A DNA stretch of 64,000 nt. Origin: Labyrinthula sp. Ha (lineage: Eukaryota > Sar > Bigyra > Labyrinthulida > Labyrinthulaceae). Both the position numbers and the translations under genes were made by a program. The stretch's first letter is position 1. Each line of letters starts with the position of its first letter. Below the pieces are notes generated by a model. It saw only the letters and a list, made by a program, of their open reading frames with translations. It was not told where the DNA came from and made no database searches. Positions 22,443 to 34,539 of this stretch are shown here, piece after piece. The stretch is taken from contig JAALGZ010000048.1 of the NCBI GenBank assembly GCA_015227615.1, positions 62,001 through 126,000 of the forward strand. Direction: 5' to 3'.

Positions 22443-25400
22443 GCTTAAAAATTTTACTGAATTATCCTAATTTTCATGGATATCTCAACCACCTAAAGCA
22501 CTAAATTTGTGCAACATTCTTATTTGCAAGACGAACAAATAACAAATCAAGACTCATGTACGAAGTTCTAGTAACATATAAATAATAACTGCATCTTGTT
22601 TAAAACTGTTTCATATATATATTTTTGCTTTAAAAACAAAACAGCGCTTTCATTTTGAATAAATGTATTGAAATTGGTGTTTCTGTTTTTAAACTTAGAA
22701 TGTGCTAGCTGGTAAAGAACAATAAATTCAGAGATACTTCACACTGCAAACAGAAGCAGCAAAAAGTTATTGCCGTATGACTAATTTTATATTCACCACT
22801 ATTTACGGATTCTTTGCTTAGAGTGTGCATTTCAACTTACACTATTCTAGTTATGAATGTACTGAAGAACAGATGCCTTATATTCTAAATATAAGTAGGC
22901 AGCTATAAACACAATTTGTATAATTCATACAAAATTTAGGACTGCAATGATTTAACTAAGTTTCTTATAGTAAATAGGGATAGCAGACTTACAATTTAAA
23001 GACAAGAAAGTGATTGTGTATTGGAAAATCAAGGTACTAGCCTAAGCTACGTATAAGAGCTATATTCATTTAGTGTAGTAATAAATAATTGCTAGATTGA
23101 TATGTCTGTATTTAACTAAGAGATTGACTCTTTTTTACATAATGATCACCTGAAAGCTTTAATCGAAGTAAATAAAATTGAGAATAAAAATTAATTCATA
23201 GATAATCCTAAGTTTTAATCATATAAACACGTATCGTTTTGCGTAAATTAACCAAACTTGAACTTATTTATTTATTGATACCTTATTAAGCCTTCTCTGA
23301 AACTAAATCTGTGTTGGATTTGATGAAGGTGTGTATAAATGGAAATAATGGTACTTGTAGATAGAAAAATATCTCTGTCATGATTATTTGACATATAGTT
23401 CCTAAGAGATAAATATAATAGTTCTATAACCCATGACAGAAACAAGAACCTAGTTCAGTAAATTATTGTATACAATATCTTAAATACATTGTCTTGTTCT
23501 TAATCAATTGAAAATAATAATATCATCTATATTGTTGCTTGATAAAAGCAATATGCTTTACATAGAGATAGTTGTCTATTTGAGTTGATATAACCAATGT
23601 GCTTTACATATAAATATGTATTTGTACGAGAGGGAACTCAATCATCCTTTTGATATGGGATTCTTGAACAAAAAAGTATAAATAGTTAGCTAGGCAATTA
23701 GGTTGCCCGTGATTTTGTTGGGATATATTAGTCATCTTTTACGCTATTCGAAAAACAGAGTTTTAATAAGCGATAACTAAAATAGAGCCCATAATTGTAC
23801 ATAAAAAAACCAAACTGCTTGAGATCTAAGTATATTAGTAACTAGAATGGAAATAATTAGGAAGGAATTAAGATCATGTTAGTTCATAAACACAGGAAAA
23901 GAAGTTACTACTTTAGAATGGAATGCTAAATTTATTAGTGGATCTATCAAAATGAAGAAATTAGAGCACATAGAAAAGGGAGAAGAGTAAATAACATGAA
24001 CGACCATATCAGGGAATTCTGAAGGTATTAACAGATAAATTAGATAATACATTGAATGCTATTAAATATCGTCTCTAGTTGTTCCTCCAGGAATTTAAAT
24101 TAAATTCGTAATGATGGCTCCACTGGTAAGACAACAGCTGATGAATCATTGAGGTGTTCCAAATAAGATGAATTGAAAATATATTAGTGGGTGGTTTTAA
24201 GGTATTATTAAAGAAAGTAGATACAATAAAATGGTAGAATATATTCTTTTTGAATTCATCATTTCCTGTGTTAATTTCATCGAGTTTGCATTGGGAAATA
24301 TCGGCAATGATAGTATTTTAGTGCCCGAGAATACACTGAGCACATGATGGTGTTTCAAAATATTAACCAAAGTAGAATTTGTTAAATTATAATTGTTCCT
24401 TTCTGTTTATTTATTTTCTTGAATGACATCTCAACAGCTAGCTCAAGTTTGACCTTCTCATTGTGGCTAGTAAGAAGTAATTACAATTAAAAAAAAGAAA
24501 CTAGAGCAGAGAACAATGGCTTTCACATGGAATAGCTTTTCATGCATGTATAGGTTATGTCAAGAGTTGAGCGAAATGAATGGAGTTAGATATTATAAAA
24601 ATTCTAGGTTTGTATTTCACTAAGTATTCTTAGGTTATTAGAGTTATTGCAAGTTGCTTTTTGTATGGTGGGCTTTGTGCTAGTTCATTTAGATAGTTTT
24701 TCTAGCATCACCTGCAGAGTAGAAAAAGTAAAGTTCTTTCAGGTTAATATGAGACTGTGAATTTAATTTTTATGATATGAATCTAGATATCTAACTAATT
24801 TGCTGCTACTCGTGTATTTAATTAACTCTCGTTTTATATTGGCAATATAATCTAGAAGCTAACTCCCTTACTAGAGCTGTTTATTTTTTTGCTGATTTAC
24901 TTAGGTCTAAAGCCGACTCTTAATTTCTTCTAGAAGACTCTAAATACTTTTAATTTACTGATTATATCTTTCAGAGCTTAGGTTGTGGAGTGAAACAACT
25001 AGTTACTACGATACGTATCAATATTAACTACGGATCACCTAGATATTAGACCTACTACTTATAATATTTCTGCTAAATACTCTCACTGACTAGGGATAGA
25101 ACCATAGCTCAATCTGCCAATCTTTTTACTCAACTCCGATAAATTTTTTATATCGAAATATGTTGTGAAAATTATTGGCCAATATACAATATCAAGTCTC
25201 AATCGAGAATACTATACTGGAAAAGGGAGAGAACAAAACAAATAATAAGTACGAAATGACGCTATCCCGTAAAACTGTTATTATTAAAAGTTAGAAACTT
25301 ACTGAAGAAAAAACATGACAAAGAAATAGTATGTGGAAAGTACAATTAGATCTAAGTTAAAACAAAGAGCAGAAATATAGGAATAATGCACCCTTTACAA

Positions 25401-26501
25401 CACTAATGGAATTATGATAGGATGGTTTGCAAAAAATTGGTATACATCTATTTACTGAAGGTTCTTATTCTGACTAAAATATAGTTGTATTCATATATCA
25501 TATTCGGAGCTGGTATTTGACAGGAGGTAGAATTTTTTCCCTCTGTCGGCTGATGGTGGTCGCGTGCAATTACCTTAGTTTACTAAACAATGACGCAAAT
25601 CTAACAAGTAGGGCGCAATATGTTTATCCTGAACTGTAATGATATCATAGTTTTAAACAATTAAGTCACAGTTGTTGCTCGAAGGACTCGAAAACTTTTA
25701 ATATATTTTTTCCACTTTTTCTTTCATTGAACATAGAAATCAAGCTAAACAAGGCTTAAATTTAGAGTCATCAAAGATCGTCTAAGACAACGTCCATTAT
25801 GAAGAACATATATATAAGATGGAAAAACCTAGTTTCTGTAGATCACGAACATTTATTATACTGGAATCAGCTTATAAATTAAGTTGTTCAAAACAATTTC
25901 TATTAACTCAAAATCTTCCTTTGAAACCATGGCCTAACGTGAACTTTTTATTCAATGCTTGACATGTTTGTGAGTTACACAAGAGATTTGAAAATAACTC
26001 ACAACCTTCGCAAAGGGCTCTCCTTGAAGCATCATATATGTACACTGCTTGCTATTTTCATTCCCCCCAACAAGAATGAACAACATAAAACCGGGAACTA
26101 GAAAGCATAAAATGATCTTGAAGATGGCTCATTGACCTAAAAAGTGAACTTGGATCATCAGTTAGTATTCTTGAACCCACATAACTCTTCAATTGTAACC
26201 TTTTGAATAAATCTTTATAATCTAAAAAAAGATTGAAGTTTTATTTCTGTCAAAATTAATTTTGGGAAATCATGAAATTCCGTATTCTAGAGATCAAAAG
26301 TTCCATGGAATTTTATTCTAGTCAGATAGAAGAAATATTATATTGCCATAGAACTTTTCTCTTGAATATGTACATAGCATAGTAATTAGAGTGACACTCA
26401 TACGATAGGTTAGGCCAGATGGCCCATTTAAATCTTAAGTAAACAACAAGAATTGTAAATAAACTTGTATAAAAACTTGTTTAGTAGAAAAACAGATATA
26501 A
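22443..26501. other. Gene-poor region between the Rho-like paralogues
   Basis: About 4 kb of AT-rich DNA. I found no open frame worth naming and no third GTPase copy. A duplication that left the two paralogues here would have carried flanking DNA, but I see no obvious similarity between their flanks. Confidence 0.5.
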
Positions 26502-27238
26502 ATGATAAATAATGAAGACGTGTATAAAGTCAAGATTATCTTAATCGGTATTTTCCTCTTTGGTATTAAGTATGAATTTAGGTGATCGATATATTGGGAA
26601 AGTTTGTTTTGTTCTTGTATTAAGTAGACAACGTTCTTAGAAGTATTCCATGACGAAAACTATCAAAAAAACTCAAAGTGGAAATATTATTATCCTACGC
26701 ATCGTATAATTTTTATATTTTCATGTTTTAGATGATTACGTTCATAGGATTTACTGTTTGAACGGTTTTCGTGTAGGTTTAGATCTATGTGACTCTAAAG
26801 GTAACCTTGTTTTTCTTTTGAGGCATAGGACAAGGGCCATTTCAAAAACTAAGAGCTTTAAGTTACCCGGACACTAATTGTATTTTTATTTACTTTTTGT
26901 ATTTAGGTGTTCTTTTTTCTTTTTCTCTTGATAACATTAAAACTCTCTTTAGTCTTGATAAAGTCTGGATTCCAGAAATCATGAACAATTTTAATGAGGA
27001 AACAATGCCAAAGTTTATTTTGCTAGGTATGAAATCTGATTTAGCATCAGATGAAAGTGAAAGAGATAAAATTATGATAGAAGCAATGAACTTGAAGAGG
27101 AAATACAAGATAGCTACTTATATGTCTTGTTCTTCTTTTCAAAATGTTGGAATCACTGAAGCTGTGGACAAAGCTGTAGTATTAGGATTTGAAAACAGGT
27201 ATTCTAAATCAAAAAAATCATGCTGTATAATTCTTTAA
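26502..27238 (+). CDS. Rho-like small GTPase (paralogue 2)
   Basis: Six exons (26502-26547, 26582-26601, 26628-26703, 26732-26800, 26829-26879, 26907-27238) with introns of 34, 26, 28, 28 and 27 nt give 197 aa, the usual size for the family. The P-loop GDRYIGKT is at residues 16-23; the second intron falls between its K and T. The switch I threonine is T46 in Y-P-T, the G3 box DSKGQ starts at 68, YPDTN follows at 83, and VWIPEI is at 107-112 (compare K-W-Y-P-E). The G4 box is LLGMKSDL, with Met where N or T is usual. G5 is CSS, and CCIIL at the end is a geranylgeranylation-type CAAX. The Rho insert helix is absent. Likely a membrane-bound switch in cytoskeleton or trafficking control. Confidence 0.85.
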
Positions 27239-27819
27239 ATTCAACTTAAATACTTTATTATCTTATTTTGTAAGTATAAAATATAAATATTAAAATTTCA
27301 GTCTTATGGAAGATGAGAGTTTTGAAACTTAAAACTTTTATTTCACAGAGAGATTTCTAGGTGCAGAAAAGCTTTCAGTGATAAAAAATAAATTTTATCA
27401 TGTTTTGAAAAAGAACAAGTTTTATTATATAGTAGATATTTTTTTCGAAATGTTTAAGAAAGGAAAATAAATTCAAGTGTTCGAAATTAAACAAACTATT
27501 TTGCAAATCAATTTTGCAGAACCACTAAAGTATATGAAATCATAAGAAAAAAGCCTACTTTTTTGTTATGCTTAAAATCTGAAAAACCTCTAATATAGTT
27601 CAACACTATAAGATTCAACAATACTTCAATCTTTCTGATTTACGACAACAGAGTTTTTATTTTCTCCTTTAAAACATATATATTGAGAATATTCCCATAA
27701 AGAACTAGACAGAAATAAAAATTAAAAAAACTATAGGAAAAAAAATTGTGAAGAAATTTGGTAAGTTAAATAAGCTTTATTTATCTCGGACCGAATGTTT
27801 TTATATTACCCTGAAGATT
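27239..27819. other. Convergent intergenic spacer
   Basis: Very AT-rich DNA between the stop codons of the Rho-like gene and the sulfotransferase gene. No gene seen. Confidence 0.5.
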
Positions 27820-28828
27820 TTAGATAATAATATTTGTATTTTCACATTCTCCCCAATGTTTATGATTCCAAACTCCAAGACTTTTCAAATAATTGCAAGA
27901 AGATTTAATCATATCTTTTGAAAATAGAGATACTCCAAAATTTTTCTTTTTTCTATGAAAAAGTTCTAACCTTGAAGAATTTAATCTTTCTTTAACACAA
28001 CTTAAAGTTTCAACTTCACTAATTAACTGAGTTAACTGTGGTAAGTTATTGAAAGCAAATTTAATAACTTCCTGAATTAATTTTTGTCTTTTTTGTTTAT
28101 CAATTAAGTCTTCAAAATAAATAGAAAACACTTTGAATTCACTTAATGCATAATATCTTGTATGATAACTCCATCTCTTAATAAACGAGTTGAATTCAGA
28201 TTTAAACTCAGCTCTAAAAGTATCAAAACGATTCCAATCCACTTGATTAATATGAGACCCATCTTCTTTGAACTTAAATTTTAAATATTTTCTTTGAAAT
28301 TCTGCAAGAAATGTTCGAAAAGGATTTCTTATTAGTTGAAGAACAGCTGCATATTTTTTCTTTGTTATTCTTCCAGATTCATTCTCACTTATTGGAACTT
28401 TTTTTCCATTTTTGGTTTTATTCCAACAATTTTTACAAGGAAAATGTGTTTTAACAAAAATAACATTTGAAGATTTCTTTTCGCCAGGAAAAGTTGAAGA
28501 TAAAGTGTTATCAAAGTATAAACTTCCAGAATAAATACCAAAAACTTCTTCCAACAAAATTCTAGAAAAAGTATTTCCAGATCCAGGATAAGAAGAAATT
28601 GCAATTGATTTAAGATTTACACCCGCAGGAATAAAAGTTTTGTTGACAGAACAACTTATGTCTTTGAAAACATCTGTTTCTTTAAGGACGTTTGTTGAAT
28701 ATGATACTGGCTTTGAATATATAGCTTCTAATATAGAAAGAACCAAGTAAAAAAAGATTCTATGTTTACATATGAGAACAAAATTACGTAATCAAAAGAA
28801 TCCGCAGGATGATAAAGTTTTGTTTCAT
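27820..28828 (-). CDS. Type II membrane sulfotransferase (WSCD-like)
   Basis: Exon 1 is 28788-28828 and exon 2 is 27820-28759, with a 28-nt GT...CATAG intron in phase 2; together they give 326 aa. Adding the first exon supplies the ATG and a signal anchor (about residues 5-26, FIILRILLI continuing into IFFYLVLSIL). The PAPS-binding 5' loop is SYPGSGNTF at about 70-78, followed by VIFVKTHFP. The 3'-phosphate motif is LIRNPFRTFLAEF at about 157-168. YFEDL is at about 226-230. These spacings match Golgi sulfotransferases of the WSC-domain type, though no WSC domain is present. Its role is probably sulfation of glycans or proteins in the Golgi; the acceptor is unknown. It shares a 98-bp divergent promoter region with the gene at 28927. 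Confidence 0.85.
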
Positions 28829-28926
28829 TGTTATGCTTTGTTGTTAAAATCAAATTTGTGTAGATTAACGAAATATGCAGTAAATTTTAGAACGAATAAC
28901 TTTTTTGCGCATTTCATAAATTTGAA
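28829..28926. promoter_or_regulatory. Divergent promoter region
   Basis: This 98-bp AT-rich gap separates two start codons pointing away from each other, so promoters for both the sulfotransferase and the oxidoreductase gene must lie in or next to it. No specific factor site is claimed. Confidence 0.55.
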
Positions 28927-30006
28927 ATGAAAGCGTTTTTCTACGAAGGAAAATATTTTGGAAAGGATAAAGTCGGTTCTTTAAATCTGTTAAAGGAAAC
29001 TGATTTAAAACCTGGTCAACTTCTTCTTGAGGTTAAGTGTGCTGCATTGAATCCAGTGGATTATAAAAATCGCAGTGGTCCCTTATTGAACATAATCTCA
29101 AGTTCGAAGCATCTTGTTTCGCCAGCTATTCATGGGTTTGACTTTTGTGGAAAAGTTTTATCCCAGAGAGAAACCTCTGGAGAGTTCAAAAATGGAGATG
29201 TTGTTTTCGGAATGATAAAAGGTTTGCATATTGGAACTTGTGCAGAAAGGATAATTGTTGAAGAAGATATTTGTGCTTTGAAACCTGAAAATATTTCTTA
29301 TGAAGAAGCTGCAAGTATTCCTTTAGTTGGAATTACTTCAATACAATGTTTTGAAACTTCAAAACAATTAGATAAACCAAAAGTATTAATACTTTCTGGA
29401 GGTGGTGGTGTTGGTTCAGTTTCTATTCAACTTGCTAAGAACTTATTTAATGCTTCTTTTATTGCAACAACTGCATCAGAAACAAAAAAAGAACTGTGTG
29501 AAAAACTAGGAGCAGATTTAGTCATAGATTATAAAAAAGATCCAAAACTTGAGACTATTGGAGAAGAAGAATTTGATTTTATTCTTCATACAAAAGGTGA
29601 GGTGATTCCAGCTTTCAACTTAATAAAAGAGGGAGGAACTATTTGTAGCATAGATTATGCACCAACTGGAGAAGGGGTTAAAGATTTTTTAAATAATTCA
29701 GGAGTATATTCTGAAATTGTCTCTCCAGTTCGTTGGTTTTTAAATTCTTCTTCTGGAAATTCATTGTTGAATTTAATTACAGGAGCAAGAAAACTAAATA
29801 AAAAACTTCAAAACAAAAAAGCTCAATGGACTTCAGTTGTTGGATATGGAAATGGTGAAAGAATGAAAATCTTAGCTAAGGAAATGAAAGAAGGTCGTTT
29901 AAGAGCTGTTATTGATAAAGTGTATAAAATTGACGACGCAGTAGAAGCAATGAAACATCTTGAAGAAGGACATGCAGCTGGAAAAGTATTAATATCATTT
30001 GAATAA
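28927..30006 (+). CDS. Quinone oxidoreductase-like MDR protein
   Basis: A 359-aa single-exon member of the medium-chain dehydrogenase/reductase superfamily. The N-terminal GroES-like part has AALNPVDYKNRSG and the GFDFCGKV block (70-77), which in zinc-free quinone or enone reductases replaces the zinc-binding GHE motif. The cofactor fold starts with LSGGGGVGSVSIQLAK (157-171), followed by LGADLVIDY and a closing AAGKVLISF. No zinc ligands are visible. Likely an NADPH-dependent reductase of quinones or reactive alkenals in the cytosol; the exact substrate cannot be read from sequence. Confidence 0.88.
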   Translation: MKAFFYEGKYFGKDKVGSLNLLKETDLKPGQLLLEVKCAALNPVDYKNRSGPLLNIISSSKHLVSPAIHGFDFCGKVLSQRETSGEFKNGDVVFGMIKGLHIGTCAERIIVEEDICALKPENISYEEAASIPLVGITSIQCFETSKQLDKPKVLILSGGGGVGSVSIQLAKNLFNASFIATTASETKKELCEKLGADLVIDYKKDPKLETIGEEEFDFILHTKGEVIPAFNLIKEGGTICSIDYAPTGEGVKDFLNNSGVYSEIVSPVRWFLNSSSGNSLLNLITGARKLNKKLQNKKAQWTSVVGYGNGERMKILAKEMKEGRLRAVIDKVYKIDDAVEAMKHLEEGHAAGKVLISFE

Positions 30007-30592
30007 TTAACTCACTCAAACCTCTTGTTCGAGATCTTCTTGTACTTTAACACTTTCAGGGGATAGTAAGCTAACCAGGGAAATTCACAGTTTACCTGCG
30101 AACAAAGACAGTGCTTATTGAAATATGCCCTTAAACTAAGATTTATTCATGAGTCTTTATTTTCCCTTAGTTCTTTCTTTATTCTTGTAAGTTCAATTTT
30201 CGATGAAAACTCAGTTGAAATCTTCTACTTGGCAGCCAAACTTTTAATCTTCAATCAACCACTGTGGATTACCTTCAAGAAAAACGGGTATACTGATATA
30301 TCTTTCCAAAAAGGACTATTTTATATTATCTGACATTCATAGGGTTTCTATTTTTTTCATCCTGGGTGCATGCAACATACTCTCTTTACATTCCAGTATG
30401 AGCTATAGTTCATTCTGAGCTTAAATTTTAATCTGTCTATAAAATCTCTTTTCCTTTGAATAACTGAGTAATTTTATCTCATAAAAATAGGTTTATTTTT
30501 TAAGAAAATTTACAGGAAGAAGAGATTTTTTTTTTCATTGAGAGATGTGGTTAACAAGATTATTTTCAACAAGCCTAGGCACACTAATCTCC
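30007..30592. other. Convergent intergenic spacer
   Basis: Lies between convergent genes. The single frame at 30118-30333 has no ATG start and low complexity; I treat it as noncoding. Confidence 0.5.
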
Positions 30593-30865
30593 TTAGTTAT
30601 CCAAAACAGAATCTATAGTAAACCCAACTAAGCCCCTCCTTCCACCTCCTGAACTTCTTCTTCCTCCAGAACTTCTCGAACTGCAATCTTCATATTCCTC
30701 ATCACACTCACCAAAAACACCTGCAATCGCGGCAATTACGATCCCAAGAACTATCAACGCTAAGACACCATAGCAAATATACTTGAGCATATCCTCGTCA
30801 GACATAACTTTCCCTTCCTGCTTCGCATTCTCAATTTTGACTACATTTTCTTCTCCATCCTTCAT
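30593..30865 (-). CDS. Small CX6C membrane protein, family copy 1
   Basis: A 90-aa protein of a family seen four times in this window (also 31690, 34282 and 55486). It has an acidic, lysine-containing N-terminus of about 28 residues and a hydrophobic segment at 30-50 preceded by a conserved C-Y. Then comes the box GECDEEYEDC with two cysteines six apart (C54, C61), a Ser/Gly/Arg-rich linker, and the conserved ending RRGLVGFTIDSVLDN. There is no signal peptide. I do not recognise the family. A single-pass protein with a short extracytosolic or lumenal tail is likely, but topology is not certain. Confidence 0.8.
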   Translation of the reverse strand: MKDGEENVVKIENAKQEGKVMSDEDMLKYICYGVLALIVLGIVIAAIAGVFGECDEEYEDCSSRSSGGRRSSGGGRRGLVGFTIDSVLDN

Positions 30866-31689
30866 TTTCCTTTTTTTTTACTTTCTGCAGTTATACCTAT
30901 TAGAATTTGTCCGTTGATTGAGTGTAAAGAACCAACTGTAGAGAGAAAAGTTCCAGTCTCTCTTGATATGCCGATAAAAGAAATATAGAATGATTTCATG
31001 CTAGAAATAACATTATGAGACTATCGGTAGAGATTTAACATCTGTTTTACAATTGCCCAGTCTAATACAGTTCAAGAAGTTCTGTTTTAATAATCTCCTC
31101 TACAGACTCAAACTTTCGTGCAGCTGATGAAAAGAAATAGTAAAATAAGAATCATTTTGTATTCCCTCTTGAACCTTTTCTATCTGTTATATGTGTTTTC
31201 AGATGACGAAGAGTAGCGAAAGCAATAAGATGAAACATTTTTGGAAACAAACTAAAGTGATATTGGAGACAGAATTAGTTTGGCTTTGAATGTACTTAAG
31301 GTTTTGAATTTGGATAAGTTATAACAAGAACTGGTGAATGAAGAAGGTTTCTTTGCTTAAGTGCTTGTTTAGCCTTAAAAATGACGAGTGAAAGTAAGTT
31401 TGAAAGAAAAAAGATATAATTCAACACTGATAAGCAATATAGAATAGAAAAAAGCCAAGTTTATACTATTGTTGAATTAAGAGCTGGTTGGGATAAGTAT
31501 TAGTTTGAAGATATTTTTTTAAATTAAAGAAAACTAAGTCTTAAGTGATTACAAATGGGCTCTTTCGTAAGAAGAGAAATAAATGAAAGACCTGACTTGT
31601 ATTCAAGCATTCACTTTGTCAACAGGAAAAATTAAATTCTTAACATTTTAGCACTTAGTATTCGCATTTTTTTCAATTGCCCAACTAGA
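30866..31689. other. Spacer between small-family copies
   Basis: No gene or repeat seen. It separates two same-strand copies of the CX6C family. Confidence 0.5.
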
Positions 31690-31962
31690 TTAACGTTCTA
31701 ATACAGAGTCAACAACAAACCCAATTAATCCTCTTCTTCCTCCACTGCTACTCCCTCTTCCACTAGAGCTTCTAGAACTACAATTCTCATATTCCTCATT
31801 ACAGTCTCCAAATGCTCCCATGATTGCCGCAATTACCAAACCAACTACAACAAGAAAAAGGAGAAAATAGCACAAGTTCTTGAACCCTTGCTCATCCTAA
31901 ATGCACTCATCACCTTTCTTTTCATTTTCAATTTTACCTGAGTTATCTCCTTCATAATTCAT
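31690..31962 (-). pseudogene. Small CX6C membrane protein, copy 2, nonsense codon
   Basis: Same family as 30593 and closest to the copy at 34282, with which it shares the start M-N-Y-E, the segment D-E-Q-G-F-K-N-L-C-Y, the CX6C box and the RRGL...SVL ending. Codon 22 is TAG (31897-31899, minus strand). The 34282 copy has CAG at the same place, so one C-to-T change explains it. No GT...AG intron of matching phase removes the stop. The rest of the frame is intact and well conserved, which points to a recent inactivation, readthrough, or an assembly error. There is no ATG after the stop and before the membrane segment. Confidence 0.75.
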
Positions 31963-34281
31963 TCCTATTTATTGTTTAGTTTTGTTTAGTCTTGTACGCT
32001 GAAATTATTTCTGATATAACTTTAAACAAACTGCAAAACTCTATAATGTATGATTTCGTTATGCCGATAAGGTATTCATTAGGTTGAAATTTACCATATA
32101 TCTGCCGATATTTCTTATCGAGAGAGAATTGAATTATGATACAGCCAGTAGCAGTGTAACAATTATATTACTGAAACTGCACAGTTTAAATACCAATAGG
32201 CATAAAAAATTCTTCCGGGCAGTTGGAACGTTTTTTTTTTGGATCGACTCTTTACAATATGAGAACCATGAAAAAAATCTTTCATAAATGCTTTTATTTT
32301 TCTTCTTATGAGTTCATTGCGGATATTATGATTATATATTTTGAAGAAAACTCTGAAAAGTTTACTTAAGTTATCAATCCAATCTTTAGTTCGTGATGGT
32401 CACTGAAAATTTCATGGGAAGTTCAGTATGGAGGCTCTAGTATAGTGACAGCTATAGGGAATTTTTGTGTCCCACAATGCATTTCTTCCCAAATAATTGA
32501 GAAACAGTGGGATACAAATAGAAATTTTGGAAGCTTTCGAATTTACCAGAACCAGAAATGCTTTCATGTGTAAAACATATAGGCTTATCAATTTATCATA
32601 CAATGCGAATTGTTTTTAAGCAGTTTACTCTTAAGCGTTAGTTATAGCCTCGCTTAAAAATGTTTGGTCACTTCATATTGCAGAACCACTCTCTAGAGTA
32701 AGATGTTTCCTTGTTTCCTCAAGAATCATATACTATTTCCCGCAAACAAAGCTTGAAGAAAGCCTTTCATGGTTTAAAGCTGTGGTTTGTAGTCGTCTCC
32801 TGCGTAAATTAATCCTGAAGGTAGCGAGCAGTCAACCAAAATTAATGATAGTCATTGAATATAGAATATAAAGCTACATTCCCTTTTGATAGCTTTTAAG
32901 CTGTATGCATATAGTAAACTCAGCTTCTTGCTTGTTAAGCATGTACTCCCATGATAACTGTAGTCAAGGTTAGTGAATGAAGAGGTCGAGTTGATCCTTG
33001 ATGACTTTTCTTGATAGAAGCAAGAAACCATCGCTTCTTAAACATTTTGTAACACTACTAAATAGGTTTTCACTAAATTATGAAGTTGAATAATGCAGTA
33101 GCTTCCTTGGTTAATCTCTTGGAAGAAAATATTTTGCCATTAAATTATTCTAAAACATTTATATCAAGCTAGTTTAAATGAGCTCCAACTACTATCTCTT
33201 TATATAATCATATTTTTATGCCAATGCCATAAGTAACTGAAAAGGCATAAAATAATAACACAATCCTTCACTTCTATTTAGCACAAAATAATACATCTTT
33301 GGGGGGTTATTTTTCTTTTCATTACTGATTTTTCCTTCCCTCGCTATGAACTCTTGCATCATTCTTAACTATACTTCTAACTAGTTTGCAATTACAAGTT
33401 GTTAATTTCCATTGTTGATCCTGTTTCTAAGTAGTTAAGGTCTTAGTTAAAGTGCAGTTCCAAGTCATAGACTAAGAAATCATGTCGTCTTCTTTCTTCT
33501 TCATCATTTTCAATAGACATCATTTGGAAACTTGAAAACAAACCATTCATGAATTTAGTTAAGATACGCATTTTGATGTGTGAATCATATAACTAAAGCC
33601 AGCTAACATAGATTTGAATCAGAGCCATAATTTGCAGAGGTGTTTACTTTTTCCGGTGTAATTTATATATTTTGTTATATAACCAACGTATTCAATTATA
33701 ATGCCAACTTCCAAGTATTAGATCATAGAAGTCATTCTGAAGTAGTTACAACGAAGTTAATTTTTTCACCTTGAGCACAGACTTGGAAAAATAATATCAA
33801 AGAGTCTGTTCAAAAAGATGCCTTTCAAATTATTTTTGTCACTTTGAATGAAGTGCGCGATATCTAAGGACAAAGGCTTTAATTAATTTGATTAAAATTT
33901 TGAAAGTGAGCAAAATAAGTGATTTGGAGGAAGAGGAAGTCTTTAAAACGAGATTTCAACTATTATATGTATTGTCTTACTATTACTTTAGTTACGGAAA
34001 CTCCGTTCCTCCTTGTTAACTTAATGATTTACAGGTTTTTTTAACACGGTCTCATCCGTAGACATTCCAAAACAAACCAATGCAGTTAAACCAACAGCTC
34101 TTCAAACTTAGTATCTTAACATTTTTGTAGATTTGGAACAAATTAATCAGTTCAATCAAAATAACATAATCCCTGACCTATCCTCTAAATTCAATTAGAA
34201 TAAAAACTGTGATAGAAAATAAGAGTAATGGGAACTTAATTTTAACAACTACTTTTCATTTTGTCTCATGAGCCTTAGACA
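31963..34281. other. Intergenic, 2.3 kb
   Basis: AT-rich; contains only short frames under 70 codons and a GGGGGG run near 33301. No gene recognised. Confidence 0.5.
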
Positions 34282-34539
34282 TTAACTATCTAATACTGAA
34301 TTAACTACAAATCCAACTAAACCTCTCCTTGCTCGTCCACTTGACCTACTCGATCCACAGTTCTCGTACTCTTCATTGCAATCCCCAAATGCGCCTGACA
34401 ATGCAGCAACTAGTAGACCTACCACAAGTAGAAATAGTATAAAGTAACACAAGTTTTTAAACCCTTGTTCATCCTGAATGCAGTTGTCTCTATTCCTTTT
34501 GTTTTCTATTTGACCAGATTTTTCAGCTTCGTAGTTCAT
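34282..34539 (-). CDS. Small CX6C membrane protein, family copy 3
   Basis: An 85-aa intact copy. The hydrophilic N-terminus (1-28) carries KSGQIEN, which the nonsense copy at 31690 shares in diverged form. The hydrophobic segment is at 31-50, beginning C-Y-F. The CX6C box is GDCNEEYENC (C54, C61). The linker is short and Ser/Arg-rich, and the tail is RRGLVGFVVNSVLDS. The tail is more conserved between copies than the linker, suggesting it is the functional part. Function unknown. Confidence 0.8.
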   Translation of the reverse strand: MNYEAEKSGQIENKRNRDNCIQDEQGFKNLCYFILFLLVVGLLVAALSGAFGDCNEEYENCGSSRSSGRARRGLVGFVVNSVLDS

